DNA of 64,000 nt from CAXBNB01 sp040151475 (GTDB lineage Bacteria; Bacteroidota; Bacteroidia; Cytophagales; Cyclobacteriaceae): NCBI RefSeq assembly GCF_040151475.1, contig NZ_JBDKWG010000146.1:1-64000 (forward strand). Reading direction: 5' to 3'. The notes under the pieces were generated by a model. That model made no database searches, was not told the DNA's origin, and worked only from the letters and a program-made list of their open reading frames with translations. How positions within the stretch are numbered: the stretch's first letter is position 1; every line of letters starts with the position of its first letter. Both the position numbers and the translations under genes were made by a program. Below are positions 45,055 to 53,869 of this stretch, one piece after another.

Positions 45055-46311
45055 TTAAAGCCCTTCCAACTCCGAACTCTTAACAGCTCCCCCTACCCCG
45101 GAAAAGATGTATGCTATACCTTTAATCCTACCTAAAGACTTCTGATACTTCTGCTCCAGAAGTAAAGAATCTTCATAGAAAACAGAAACATTCCTATTTT
45201 GGTTGTTAATTGTCACTTTTTGGAAGTCTAAAAAGTCCTTTCCAAAAGCAGATAAATCCTGATCGGCTCCATTTAAAGAGACTTCACTAAACTGTAAGTC
45301 CACCCACTTGGAACAACCCTCACGAAGAAAATACAGTCTGATTTCTCCATATTCCCCAATAATATTAATCTTAACATGATTACATCTTGCAGATATTATT
45401 TCATGATCATTGAGAAGTTCTGATACTAACTGGAAATTATCGCCATCTATTTCAGATCTCTGAAAATTAGCATATTGCACCCAATACATTTTCGTTGTGT
45501 CAATACCTTTGTTTCCGGGCATGTTGTCTTCAATACTCATAACTCCAGAGGTTGAATCCTGAAAATCATAAACCGGAAGGTATTCCGTATGACCATCCCG
45601 CCAGAAAAAAGTATATGCCTCCCATCCATCAGTAGTCAAATAAACAGCTGTATCATAAACCGATTCTTTATCAATCATCATATTAACATGGTAATACCCC
45701 GGCCCTCTGTAATAATGCGATATGGTATTCTTTTTTTTGTCAAGCCTTTGGCGAGGTGTTTCATCACCAAAATCCAGGAAAACACTATCTGTCCGAATTT
45801 GAGATATATCATAGTCGAAGATGGCAGTATGGTAAGCATTGCCAGTCAGGTATTTGCCTTTTATAGAAAAAACATGTGGGTCTTTGTGCTTGCTCTCCGG
45901 CCAAAAAACAAAGACCAATAAAACCAGTACTATTGGTATTATGATTTTAACTACAGTAAACTTTCTTTGTTGAATGGGAATAATATGAACTGGCTTGTTT
46001 TCTATTACTACCAGCTCATTAGAAGGCAATGGATTTTCATATTTATAATGAGACCAACTCGTATAACCCAGAAAAACGGCCAACGCATCTTTTGTAGCCA
46101 ATTGAGGACTGTACTGCTCCGCCGTTTTCACTTTTCCAAAAACCCTCTTCAGGGTATCGGCACTTATTCGCACATTAGAAGACCTCTTTATCTCATTGCT
46201 AAGATCAATAAAATTGCTGTTTTTCCAGTCAACAGGATTTCCCCAGCATAGCTTATCTTCAACCTCTAAAGCTATGTTTGTCAGGTATTTCAGCTCATTG
46301 GAGTGGCTCAT
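45055..46311 (-). CDS. Single-pass membrane protein with putative N-terminal HTH-like region and PKD-like domain
   Basis: This gene encodes 418 residues. Residues ~1-100 ('ISADTLKRVFGKVKT', 'ATKDALAVFLGYTSWSHY') match an N-terminal module found in Bacteroidota proteins that looks DNA-binding-like. One membrane helix follows ('VVKIIIPIVLVLLVFVFWP', ~125-143). The periplasmic part starts with a PKD-like stretch ('FLDFGDETPRQRL', 'ISHYYRGPGYYHVNMMID'), then a beta-rich domain of unknown fold. The topology would link an outside domain with a cytosolic module, suggesting a one-component sensor. This is inference only. Confidence 0.7.
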   Translation of the reverse strand: MSHSNELKYLTNIALEVEDKLCWGNPVDWKNSNFIDLSNEIKRSSNVRISADTLKRVFGKVKTAEQYSPQLATKDALAVFLGYTSWSHYKYENPLPSNELVVIENKPVHIIPIQQRKFTVVKIIIPIVLVLLVFVFWPESKHKDPHVFSIKGKYLTGNAYHTAIFDYDISQIRTDSVFLDFGDETPRQRLDKKKNTISHYYRGPGYYHVNMMIDKESVYDTAVYLTTDGWEAYTFFWRDGHTEYLPVYDFQDSTSGVMSIEDNMPGNKGIDTTKMYWVQYANFQRSEIDGDNFQLVSELLNDHEIISARCNHVKINIIGEYGEIRLYFLREGCSKWVDLQFSEVSLNGADQDLSAFGKDFLDFQKVTINNQNRNVSVFYEDSLLLEQKYQKSLGRIKGIAYIFSGVGGAVKSSELEGL

Positions 46312-46479
46312 TTGCTAGCTGTAATGTCGAAATATAAATGATATAACTATCAAATAATCAAATATATAACTTAAGCATATCTTTTGCTCCATCTATGCTT
46401 AAGTTTATCTTTTGAATCTCCGGAAAAGAACCCTAAACTAGCATTATAATTCTAAACAAAAAGTACAAATTCACTTATC

Positions 46480-48258
46480 ATGAAACAACTATTTCAAACC
46501 ATCATTCTTTTCTCATTGACATGGACGCTTCAAGCTCAAAACCAACTGCTGGTAGAAGCGGAATCTTTCATAGACAAAGGAGGTTGGGTTACCGATCCCC
46601 AATTTGTAGAGCAAATGGGTTCTCCTTATTTGATGGCGCATGGAATGGGCGAAAAAGTGGCGAATGCTACAACCAAGGTCAAGTTTAAGGATACGGGTGA
46701 ATACCACGTATGGGTAAGAACCAAAAACTGGGTACCGGGAAAATGGGCCGCACCAGGTCAGTTTCAATTGATGGTAGAAGGGGTAGCACTAAAAACTACA
46801 TTTGGCATAACTCCCGGATGGACATGGGAATATGGCGGAACAGTTGATATCAAGTCTAAAAAAGCAGAAATACAGCTGGTAGATTTGACTGGGTTTAATG
46901 GCAGATGTGATGCGATCTATTTCAGTCAAACCAAAGAGCAACCTCCCGCTTCAGGAGAAGTTCTTTCTATGTGGCGAAAAGGAAAATTAAGTGAAACACC
47001 TGCACCAGAAACTGAAAAAACTTATGATCTCGTAATCACAGGTGGTGGTTTGGCAGGGTGTGCGGCAGCAATAGCTGCCGCAGAGCAAGGCCTTAATGTC
47101 GCATTGATTCATGACAGGCCTCTGTTAGGTGGGAATGCAAGCAGTGAAATACGTGTACATACTTTAGGGATTTACGGAAAATTTGAACGGATTCTAAAAT
47201 TGATCGATACCAAACATTATCCCAATGGTTCTTCTGAAGCCAAGCTTGATCAGGAGAAAAGGGATAGGAATATGAAAAACATCAAAAACGTCACTTTGTT
47301 TTTAAACTGGAGGGCTTATGATGCCAAAGCAACCAACGACAGAATAGAATATGTGGATGCCAGAAACACTACCACGGGAGAAAGAATGCGTTTTAGAGCT
47401 CCCCGTTTTGTGGACTCAACCGGGGACGGTTGGATAGGATTCTGGGCTGGTGCTGAGTTTTCTTATGGTAGAGAAAGTGTAGATACTTATGGTGAAGAAT
47501 GGGAAAAATGGGGCGAATTGTGGAGTCCAGAAGAGGCGGACAACTTTGTAATGGGATCGTCAGTATTGTGGCAAACAGAGAAGAAGGATACACCTCAATC
47601 ATTTCCCGTTTTGCCTTGGGCAAAAGATGTATCGAATGACCATGTTGCTATTGCTGGAGAATGGTATTGGGAGTTTTCAAGAAATGACTTGCACCAGATT
47701 CATGATGCAGAGGAAATCAGGGATCACATGCTAAGGGCAATATATGGATCTTTTTCCAACGCCAAAAGGTTAAGTGAAAATGAGAAGTACAAACTGGAAT
47801 GGGTGTCCTATCTTGTCGGGAAACGTGAATCAAGGCGTCTGGTAGGTGACCATGTGTTTACATTCAATGATGTGACCAACTATACAAAATTTCCTGATTC
47901 GGTGGTGATGGAAAAAAGAGAAGTAGATGTGCATTTTCAGCAAAACCTACAGGATGCTTCTAAACCGGACTTTCTTTCCAAAGCCCTTTTTTATCATACA
48001 GACAAGTACTATATTCCTTACAGAAGCTTGTACTCTAAAAACATTTCCAACCTATTTATGGCTGGGCGTAATTTTAGCTGTTCCCATGTTGGGCTTGGTG
48101 GACCAAGGGTAATGTTAACAACCGGACAAATGGGAGCTGCCGTTGGATTTGCAGCCTATTTATGTAAAAAATACAATGTCGAGCCTCGTGAGATTTATAC
48201 CAAATACCTCAAAGAATACATGGAATTAATAGAAAATCAGCAGTGGACTCAGGGTTAA
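46480..48258 (+). CDS. Secreted FAD-dependent oxidoreductase with N-terminal carbohydrate-binding-like domain
   Basis: This gene encodes 592 residues. A signal peptide ends at 'TLQAQNQLLVEAES'. Residues ~20-150 form a beta domain of the kind often attached to secreted polysaccharide enzymes ('GEYHVWVRTKNWVPGKW'). From ~180 an FAD-binding Rossmann fold begins: 'YDLVITGGGLAGCAAAIAAA' and 'LLGGNASSEIRVH', as in PF12831 proteins. The C-terminal 'NLFMAGRNFSCSHVGLGGPR' closes the FAD site. It probably oxidises a sugar or related substrate in the periplasm. Its end overlaps the start of the next gene by 16 bases. Confidence 0.85.
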   Translation: MKQLFQTIILFSLTWTLQAQNQLLVEAESFIDKGGWVTDPQFVEQMGSPYLMAHGMGEKVANATTKVKFKDTGEYHVWVRTKNWVPGKWAAPGQFQLMVEGVALKTTFGITPGWTWEYGGTVDIKSKKAEIQLVDLTGFNGRCDAIYFSQTKEQPPASGEVLSMWRKGKLSETPAPETEKTYDLVITGGGLAGCAAAIAAAEQGLNVALIHDRPLLGGNASSEIRVHTLGIYGKFERILKLIDTKHYPNGSSEAKLDQEKRDRNMKNIKNVTLFLNWRAYDAKATNDRIEYVDARNTTTGERMRFRAPRFVDSTGDGWIGFWAGAEFSYGRESVDTYGEEWEKWGELWSPEEADNFVMGSSVLWQTEKKDTPQSFPVLPWAKDVSNDHVAIAGEWYWEFSRNDLHQIHDAEEIRDHMLRAIYGSFSNAKRLSENEKYKLEWVSYLVGKRESRRLVGDHVFTFNDVTNYTKFPDSVVMEKREVDVHFQQNLQDASKPDFLSKALFYHTDKYYIPYRSLYSKNISNLFMAGRNFSCSHVGLGGPRVMLTTGQMGAAVGFAAYLCKKYNVEPREIYTKYLKEYMELIENQQWTQG

Positions 48259-49337
48259 AGCTATTTATATTAATATCTACTTTATGGGGTTTTCAGACAT
48301 CAGAAAAAACCGAATATAATCCCATGTTTTTTCTGATGTCTGAGGAGTTCAAAGAAATCACTCAGGAAAAACAAATTTTCACCTTCACCTACGCAGACAC
48401 TTCATTTGTCCACAAGATGAGCTTGTTGTCCAATGAAAAAAGCGAGCCCAGGTTGTTTTTTTCCGACCTGGAAACATCCGTATGTGCAGACGGAGAATGC
48501 AGACTAGCAAACATCCAAGTCTATTGGAATCTACTTGGCAACTATGTGGGTTATGGTACACACCCAAAATTTCCCCTCACCAAATTCGAACATGACCCTT
48601 TTGACGAAGATGATTTTGCCAAACTCAATCAATTGCTTTCCGACAGCCATTCCATTCTGGAAAGAAAAGAAATATCCGACCTGACAGAGAAAGTACCTGC
48701 CAAATCGTCCAAAAACACTCATGGTGATGTTGATGGGGTTTCTAGCGCCACAAAAAAAGAGATAAAAGAATCGGTTGTTGCTGGGGGTTTGTATTCCTGC
48801 TATACCTTTTGGCATTTGGTGCATGGTGATGTCAGGAAAAAAATGACCGCTTTCCTCGACTCCATTTATTCAGATTCTCTCAACAATTATTTTTTGTATT
48901 CGCCATACAGAGACTATCAAAACCACGCTTTAAAGCAACTTGATTCCTTGGGTTTTACCACCCATATCACCCAAATTGCTAAAATATACAAAGAGACTCA
49001 ACCCATGACCAGGGCATATATTCTTAAAAAAATGCCTGATAGGTTATTGAAAGAACAAAATGTAACCCAACAATTTTACGGTGCTTTCTCTATGGTTGAC
49101 ATCAATACCAGAACCCAGTTAATCAAAAAAGTAGCTGCCGCCTATCCGGAAGCCGTTGAATTATTGTCAAAACACCTTTCAGAAATGACCAAAAACCAAC
49201 TTAGGTTTTATCTTGATTTTCTGAATGATCACTCAGAAAATATAAACCAAACGGTCAAAGACAATTTGCATAGTACCAGTCTTTCACAGGAATATACTTA
49301 TGGCTATTTAATCAGGGAATTTTTGGATAGTAAATAA
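48243..49337 (+). CDS. Secreted protein with an FMN-binding-like motif, function unknown
   Basis: This gene encodes 364 residues from a GTG start that overlaps the FAD oxidoreductase gene. A short hydrophobic leader ('GLKLFILISTLWGFQ') suggests export. Residues ~80-180 contain 'VYWNLLGNYVGYGTHPKFP' and 'GDVDGVSSATKKEIKESVV', which recalls the FMN_bind family flavinylation sequence (DxxSGAT). The C-terminal ~170 residues are helical, perhaps HEAT-like ('PMTRAYILKKMPDRLL'). The tight coupling suggests it works with the secreted oxidoreductase, perhaps as its electron partner. No firm family assignment. Confidence 0.7.
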   Translation: MDSGLKLFILISTLWGFQTSEKTEYNPMFFLMSEEFKEITQEKQIFTFTYADTSFVHKMSLLSNEKSEPRLFFSDLETSVCADGECRLANIQVYWNLLGNYVGYGTHPKFPLTKFEHDPFDEDDFAKLNQLLSDSHSILERKEISDLTEKVPAKSSKNTHGDVDGVSSATKKEIKESVVAGGLYSCYTFWHLVHGDVRKKMTAFLDSIYSDSLNNYFLYSPYRDYQNHALKQLDSLGFTTHITQIAKIYKETQPMTRAYILKKMPDRLLKEQNVTQQFYGAFSMVDINTRTQLIKKVAAAYPEAVELLSKHLSEMTKNQLRFYLDFLNDHSENINQTVKDNLHSTSLSQEYTYGYLIREFLDSK

Positions 49338-49351
49338 CCATAAAGGCCAGC

Positions 49352-50350
49352 TCAAAACATGAATTCAATCTTATGCACTATTGATTCCGGTGTGATATTA
49401 TTCATGCAGGCAAAATCATCTCGAAAACAAGGTTTGTTTCCAAAAACAGAGCAGGGTCGGCAAGACAATTCCGTTTCAGGGATTTGAATAAAATGATCAT
49501 CCTGATTTTGACCAAACCCTGCAAATCCGGCATAAGGATGAGTCGCTCCCCAAATGGAAATGACCTTAGTCTTTGTCAAAGCAGCCATGTGCATGTTGGC
49601 TGAGTCCATGCTCAACACTGCATCCATTTCATTGAGCAAACCCAGTTCTTCGATCAGAGAATATTGTCCGATTAGGTTTGTTATACTCTCATTGTTTTTG
49701 CAAAGGCTATCTGCCAAAATTTTCTCCTGATCTCCTCCTCCGAAAACAAAAATCCGAAATCCTTTTTCGCTCAACAAATTGATGACGGATTGCATCTTTT
49801 CTATCGGATACATCTTTTGCTGGTGCTGGGCAAATGGCGCAATACCAATCCATGGTTTGGTTTTATCACCCAAAGTATTAGCTAAGTCTTTAGGAATTGA
49901 AAACCTGTCTTTTTTCACATCAGCTATTGAAAGATCTACTTCAAACCCAGCCGACCTAAAAACATCTGCATACCTTTCTGTGGTATGTTTCAGTTGCTTA
50001 AACTCCTTTTCTACTTTTGAAGTCAACGCCTTCTTTTCCTTTCTTCCTTTTTCAATATGGAATGTAGGGATGCCGAAAAGTTTAAAAAATGTTCTCAGGA
50101 TTTTTGACCTCAACACGTCATGCAAATCAAGAACTGCATCCCATGTTGTAATGGAGTTGATTTCTTTAAATAGACGGTAAAGACCTCTAATTCCTTTGTG
50201 CTCTCCATACAAATCAGGCGTAACAAATTCCACTTCCAATCCATTAAACAATGGTATAAATGCCTTTCTGGTAACCACAGTGATTTTCACAGATGGGTTT
50301 TGCCGGAGTACTGCTGCTACCACAGGGACAGTCATAGCCACATCGCCCAT
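49352..50350 (-). CDS. Glycosyltransferase family 9 (heptosyltransferase-like)
   Basis: This gene encodes 332 residues from the first ATG. The GT9 pattern is present: 'MGDVAMTVPVVAAVLRQNP', 'WIGIAPFAQHQQKMYP' and 'MDAVLSMDSANMHMAALTKT', with the C-terminal 'CRPCSVFGNKPC'. GT9 enzymes add heptose or other sugars to lipopolysaccharide. The conserved first beta strand 'NILVIRLSA' lies just upstream in the same frame, but no ATG, GTG or TTG precedes it; an ATA at 50384-50386 occupies the expected start. Either an unusual start is used or the start has been mutated. Confidence 0.85.
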   Translation of the reverse strand: MGDVAMTVPVVAAVLRQNPSVKITVVTRKAFIPLFNGLEVEFVTPDLYGEHKGIRGLYRLFKEINSITTWDAVLDLHDVLRSKILRTFFKLFGIPTFHIEKGRKEKKALTSKVEKEFKQLKHTTERYADVFRSAGFEVDLSIADVKKDRFSIPKDLANTLGDKTKPWIGIAPFAQHQQKMYPIEKMQSVINLLSEKGFRIFVFGGGDQEKILADSLCKNNESITNLIGQYSLIEELGLLNEMDAVLSMDSANMHMAALTKTKVISIWGATHPYAGFAGFGQNQDDHFIQIPETELSCRPCSVFGNKPCFRDDFACMNNITPESIVHKIEFMF

Positions 50351-50397
50351 GGCAGAAAGCCGGATTACAAGTATGTTTTTGTGTATGTTGATAACTG

Positions 50398-51471
50398 TTA
50401 AAGTTTATGTATCACTAATTCAAATATTTTATACCAGTAGAAAAATGCTTCGGGGTTGGACTTTTTTAATCGGTTTAGCCTTGGCCAAAAAGGTTCTCCA
50501 ATTGTCCAATCTTTCATGATAACAGGGTTTTTAAATTTTTCAATCTCTGCTTTCCCAGCTTTGATCAACGCAGCTATATAAGCTGCTTTTGATGCGAAGG
50601 TGATTGCCCTGTCGATATGAAATGACTCAGAGAAAATAAATCTGGAAACACGTTGAATACCATTTTGAAGATGATCAAAATCACCTTTTCCTTCGACACC
50701 TCTGCTTACCAAACAAAGTGAAGTTTGCTGGATATCTTCTAGTACATTACTGACTGTTAATTTTGATTGATTTCTGTATTCAAGTTCAGTAGATGCAAAG
50801 TTTTCGAATGTTTTTCTGACAAGGGCTCCATCTTTAGCAATGTCTAGGAGATTTCCTATATCATAGAGTTGTTTCATGATTTCCATACTCATACTGGTTT
50901 CACCTTTGAAATAAGGAATTCCTGTGGAGTTAGGAGCATAAGCTGTTAATTTATCACCGAGAATGTCTTCTATAGAAGGTACGTTAACTTGAATCGAATC
51001 ACCCTCGGTAATGACAAATTTGGAGATTATTGGAATCTGATTGACTTTCGAGTAACCCACTTTTTCGAATAAAATATCCAGCAAAATACTTTCTTCACCA
51101 ACTTGTGTTTTATGTATAGGCTGGTAAAAAAACTTGTAGTGAGCCTTATGAATATTAGTTGAAGTTTTGCGTTCCTGAAGTTCAAACCGGCTAAAATCTT
51201 GCTCTTCCAGCAATGCCATAAAAGTATTTTCTAGATTTTTCGGCTTATTTTCAATAATGATATCAATGTCTATTGAAAGCCTTTTAGAAGAATCAAGAAT
51301 GAGCATTAAAGCTGTACCTCCTTTAAATACAAAATCTAAATTTTGCTTAACCAATCCTTCCAAGAGCATAAGTGCTCTAATAACCTTTTCTACAAGAATC
51401 TTATCAGCCTTTCTATTAGCTGAAGATACTTTGGTGATCCAATCGATATGTAATGAATCTTTACTTATCAT
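50398..51471 (-). CDS. abiEii: AbiEii/AbiGii-type nucleotidyltransferase toxin
   Basis: This gene encodes 357 residues of a nucleotidyltransferase-like protein. The active-site pattern is 'FVFKGGTALMLI' followed by 'RLSIDIDIII', and 'VPSIEDILGDKLTAYAP' is the third motif. AbiEii-type toxins of type IV systems transfer nucleotides to RNA and give phage resistance by abortive infection. Its ATG overlaps the stop of the upstream antitoxin gene by four bases. Confidence 0.88.
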   Translation of the reverse strand: MISKDSLHIDWITKVSSANRKADKILVEKVIRALMLLEGLVKQNLDFVFKGGTALMLILDSSKRLSIDIDIIIENKPKNLENTFMALLEEQDFSRFELQERKTSTNIHKAHYKFFYQPIHKTQVGEESILLDILFEKVGYSKVNQIPIISKFVITEGDSIQVNVPSIEDILGDKLTAYAPNSTGIPYFKGETSMSMEIMKQLYDIGNLLDIAKDGALVRKTFENFASTELEYRNQSKLTVSNVLEDIQQTSLCLVSRGVEGKGDFDHLQNGIQRVSRFIFSESFHIDRAITFASKAAYIAALIKAGKAEIEKFKNPVIMKDWTIGEPFWPRLNRLKKSNPEAFFYWYKIFELVIHKL

Positions 51472-52163
51472 TTCAAATTAGTGGCAGCAATCTGGTAGTG
51501 CTGCCGATATTTAGAGACCTCATTTAAATAATTATCCAGTTCCTTTTTTTTCCTTCTTCTGCTCGCATAGCGTAACATCTTACTCTCACTGATTGTATAT
51601 TTTTCAAATGCCCCATGAAATATCTGATTCATTTCAGAACCCTGCTGTGCGTTAAATATCACTGGATCACAAAATATATCGACAAGTAACTTTTCTATTG
51701 TAACTGTTGGAACACCATTTACTTTTTGAATTGGAGCTTCAGACACAAGTGATTTCACAATCCATGATTCCTTTTCATCAATCATATATCTTCTTATCAA
51801 CTCCTCAGAAGGCTCCATATAAACAGAATAGTTTCGATCCTTCAAGTAATAGAAAATGCTTTCCACGGCATCTTTATCAACCTCAAGTAATTGATAATAC
51901 TTTCCAGGTTGATGGAGCATGAATTCGTTAATCACTGATGTGTTCCAAAGACATACAGCTAAAAAAGGAAAGTCTGACTTAATCTTTTTATATACAGAAA
52001 CCAACTTGCTCGATAATTCGGGGATATAGGCATCCCCTTTACCAAGTGTAAATTTCCCCCTACCAATTCTATTTAAAATACCTTCTTGGACAAGATTATA
52101 GATTCGCCAATTGACCGTGGTTTTAGTGACTTCATGATCAATAGTTCGATAGAATTCTATCAA
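51468..52163 (-). CDS. abiEi: AbiEi-type antitoxin (winged helix)
   Basis: This gene encodes about 231 residues from a TTG. The N-terminal winged helix includes 'VTKTTVNWRIYNLVQEGIL' and 'RIGRGKFTLGKGD', followed by the AbiEi central region ('TVTIEKLLVDIFCDPVIF'). It represses its own promoter and counteracts AbiEii. The helix-turn-helix begins upstream of the TTG in the same frame ('DRFRSIQTFSNTDLIEFY'), but no ATG or GTG is available there, so the true start is unresolved. Confidence 0.82.
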   Translation of the reverse strand: MIEFYRTIDHEVTKTTVNWRIYNLVQEGILNRIGRGKFTLGKGDAYIPELSSKLVSVYKKIKSDFPFLAVCLWNTSVINEFMLHQPGKYYQLLEVDKDAVESIFYYLKDRNYSVYMEPSEELIRRYMIDEKESWIVKSLVSEAPIQKVNGVPTVTIEKLLVDIFCDPVIFNAQQGSEMNQIFHGAFEKYTISESKMLRYASRRRKKKELDNYLNEVSKYRQHYQIAATNLK

Positions 52164-52257
52164 ATCAGTATTTGAAAATGTCTGAATTGACCTGAACCGA
52201 TCCTTAATACTGTCAATATGGAGTTTGTTTTCTGCGATAATAGCTCATTTATTTCAT

Positions 52258-52323
52258 CAAAAATACAAAACTATATTTTGGCATCAAAGTATTATTGCTG
52301 CCGATACTTAGATTGTAAGTGTC
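52258..52323 (-). promoter_or_regulatory. abiE promoter and candidate operator
   Basis: On the minus strand TTTG (52285-52288), 19 bases, then TATTTTTG (52258-52265) fit the Bacteroidetes consensus. Just upstream is an inverted repeat, GATACTTA-5-TAAGTGTC on the plus strand (52303-52323, 7 of 8 pairs), a plausible binding site for the AbiEi winged helix. Confidence 0.6.
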
Positions 52324-52383
52324 CAAGGGTAAATTTTAACTTTTTTTGGTTTTTTACCGTGGCTTTGAGCGTGGTTAAAACCG

Positions 52384-52755
52384 CTATATTCTATATTCCG
52401 TTTTGGGAGTCGCTCTATTCTTTTCCATAAATTTTAAATATGAATTGATTACAAAATCTATTAGAATCAAAACGATTAAAACAAGCATCGCTTGAGTAAC
52501 TAAGAAGATATCCTTTCCGAATGTTTCAGTAACAATTGTTCTTATTTCGTAGATAAAAATGCCACTTAAGATACCTGCTAAAGTGGCAATTAGGGCAAAA
52601 ACAAGAGAGATTAAATAGTTAGCTCTGATTGATTTTTTACTGACATGGTTCTTGATTTCACGCATTACATCATTTTCAAAATGCACTGATGGGCTTTGCA
52701 AGATGTTTTTTTTCATTAAATCATGAAATATGCTGTCCTCTTGAAATCGTTTCAT
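52384..52755 (-). CDS. Small membrane protein downstream of an ECF sigma factor (possible anti-sigma factor)
   Basis: This gene encodes 123 residues: a cytosolic N-terminal ~45 residues ('FHDLMKKNILQSPSVHFEND'), two membrane helices ('YLISLVFALIATLAGILSG' and 'DIFLVTQAMLVLIVLILID') and a short tail. It overlaps the sigma factor stop by four bases, the arrangement of a sigma/anti-sigma pair. No zinc-binding HxxxCxxC motif is present, so it is not a classical ZAS-type anti-sigma factor. Confidence 0.7.
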   Translation of the reverse strand: MKRFQEDSIFHDLMKKNILQSPSVHFENDVMREIKNHVSKKSIRANYLISLVFALIATLAGILSGIFIYEIRTIVTETFGKDIFLVTQAMLVLIVLILIDFVINSYLKFMEKNRATPKTEYRI

Positions 52756-53297
52756 ATCTGATTATTATTTAAAACGTTATTAAAAGCTTTATACATATTT
52801 TTCCGTGCTCTAAACAGAGTCACTTTTACTTTGGATCTTGACCATCCAGTGATATTAATTACTTCATTAATATTTTCTTCTTCAAGATAAAACAACCTTA
52901 GCACTAGGCTTTCGTCTGAAGTTAGCATTTCAAGAGCTTTGTTAATGACAAATTGTTGTTCTTTCTGATGTAGTGAAGATAGAATACTCTCATCTTCTAA
53001 ATCATCCTGAAGGTTTTCATCGAGCGTGAGAATTTCTACTTTGGTTTTCTTTAATTTTTTCAAAGCTTCATTATAAGCAATCTTGTAAATCCACGTACTA
53101 AATTTGGAATTCCTATTAAAATTTTTCAAAGCTTTGAAAGCATTAACGAATACATCTTGAGTTACTTCCTCGGCAATTAAATGGTCTTTAACAATGGATA
53201 GTGTGATGGAATACACCAAGTTTTTGTACTTATTAACAAAATACCGGAAGGCATCTGAGTTTCCAGCTAGTATTTTACCTATGTAAAGATCATCCAT
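52752..53297 (-). CDS. ECF-type RNA polymerase sigma factor
   Basis: This gene encodes 181 residues. Region 2 contains 'AFRYFVNKYKNLVYSI', 'AEEVTQDVFVNAFKAL' and 'FSTWIYKIAYNEAL'. Region 4 contains 'LRLFYLEEENINEVINITGW' and 'VKVTLFRARKNMYKAF'. It is the second gene of a three-gene operon flanked by small membrane proteins and is preceded by a promoter of ECF character at 53670-53700, suggesting autoregulation. Confidence 0.92.
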   Translation of the reverse strand: MDDLYIGKILAGNSDAFRYFVNKYKNLVYSITLSIVKDHLIAEEVTQDVFVNAFKALKNFNRNSKFSTWIYKIAYNEALKKLKKTKVEILTLDENLQDDLEDESILSSLHQKEQQFVINKALEMLTSDESLVLRLFYLEEENINEVINITGWSRSKVKVTLFRARKNMYKAFNNVLNNNQI

Positions 53298-53306
53298 TCG
53301 TGTATC

Positions 53307-53648
53307 CTATCTTTTAACCCTATTTATAAGATGGACGATTAACAAAGAAATACCTCCACATAAAAATAGAACAGCCAAATAGGGTGGTTCATCTTCAACT
53401 TCAAATCGAAGCATCAGTGCCTGGATGGCAAAAGCAACCGCAAGACCTATAACGATAATAGCGAACTTTAAGAAGATATTTGAAGGCTTATCATTTAGCA
53501 GAAACTTTTCAATATCTATCCCTTTGTCAATGAGCAATAATCTCTCTTTTGTCTTGGCTTTATGGCTGAAATACCATGTCAAAAAAATGAAAACAAAAAG
53601 AAGAACTAGAAGAACTGTAACGAAGAGTAATGGATCGATTGTATTCAT
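53307..53648 (-). CDS. Small membrane protein in the ECF sigma operon
   Basis: This gene encodes 113 residues with three hydrophobic segments: 'LLFVTVLLVLLFVFIFLTWY', 'IFLKFAIIVIGLAVAFAI' and 'LAVLFLCGGISLLIVHLI'. The middle contains 'KERLLLIDKGIDIEKFL', a pattern shared with DUF6249-like membrane proteins commonly next to ECF sigma factors in Bacteroidota. It is the first gene of the operon, nine bases before the sigma factor. Confidence 0.78.
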   Translation of the reverse strand: MNTIDPLLFVTVLLVLLFVFIFLTWYFSHKAKTKERLLLIDKGIDIEKFLLNDKPSNIFLKFAIIVIGLAVAFAIQALMLRFEVEDEPPYLAVLFLCGGISLLIVHLINRVKR

Positions 53649-53669
53649 AATAATTTTGATTTGTTACTG

Positions 53670-53700
53670 ATTAGATACTACAAACTATCAAAAGGTTACA
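53670..53700 (-). promoter_or_regulatory. Putative autoregulated ECF promoter
   Basis: On the minus strand TGTAACCTTTT (53690-53700) and GTATCTAAT (53670-53678) lie 20 to 50 bases before the first operon gene. A TGTAAC box with a TCTAAT box at this spacing resembles self-recognised ECF promoters seen before Bacteroidota sigma genes. The rest of the 248-base gap to 53896 shows only AT-rich sequence. Confidence 0.5.
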
Positions 53701-53869
53701 AAAGATAGAATTACTTCCAACATTTACGCAAACTCACAGTACGTTATATCTCTCCTATGTTTTAAAAAAAACAGAATTGAAATGGTAATTGAATGATGGA
53801 AGTAAAATTATCTTATAATAAAATCCTTCACCATATTTCACAACTGTAAAACAAATAGGAATTATTACT

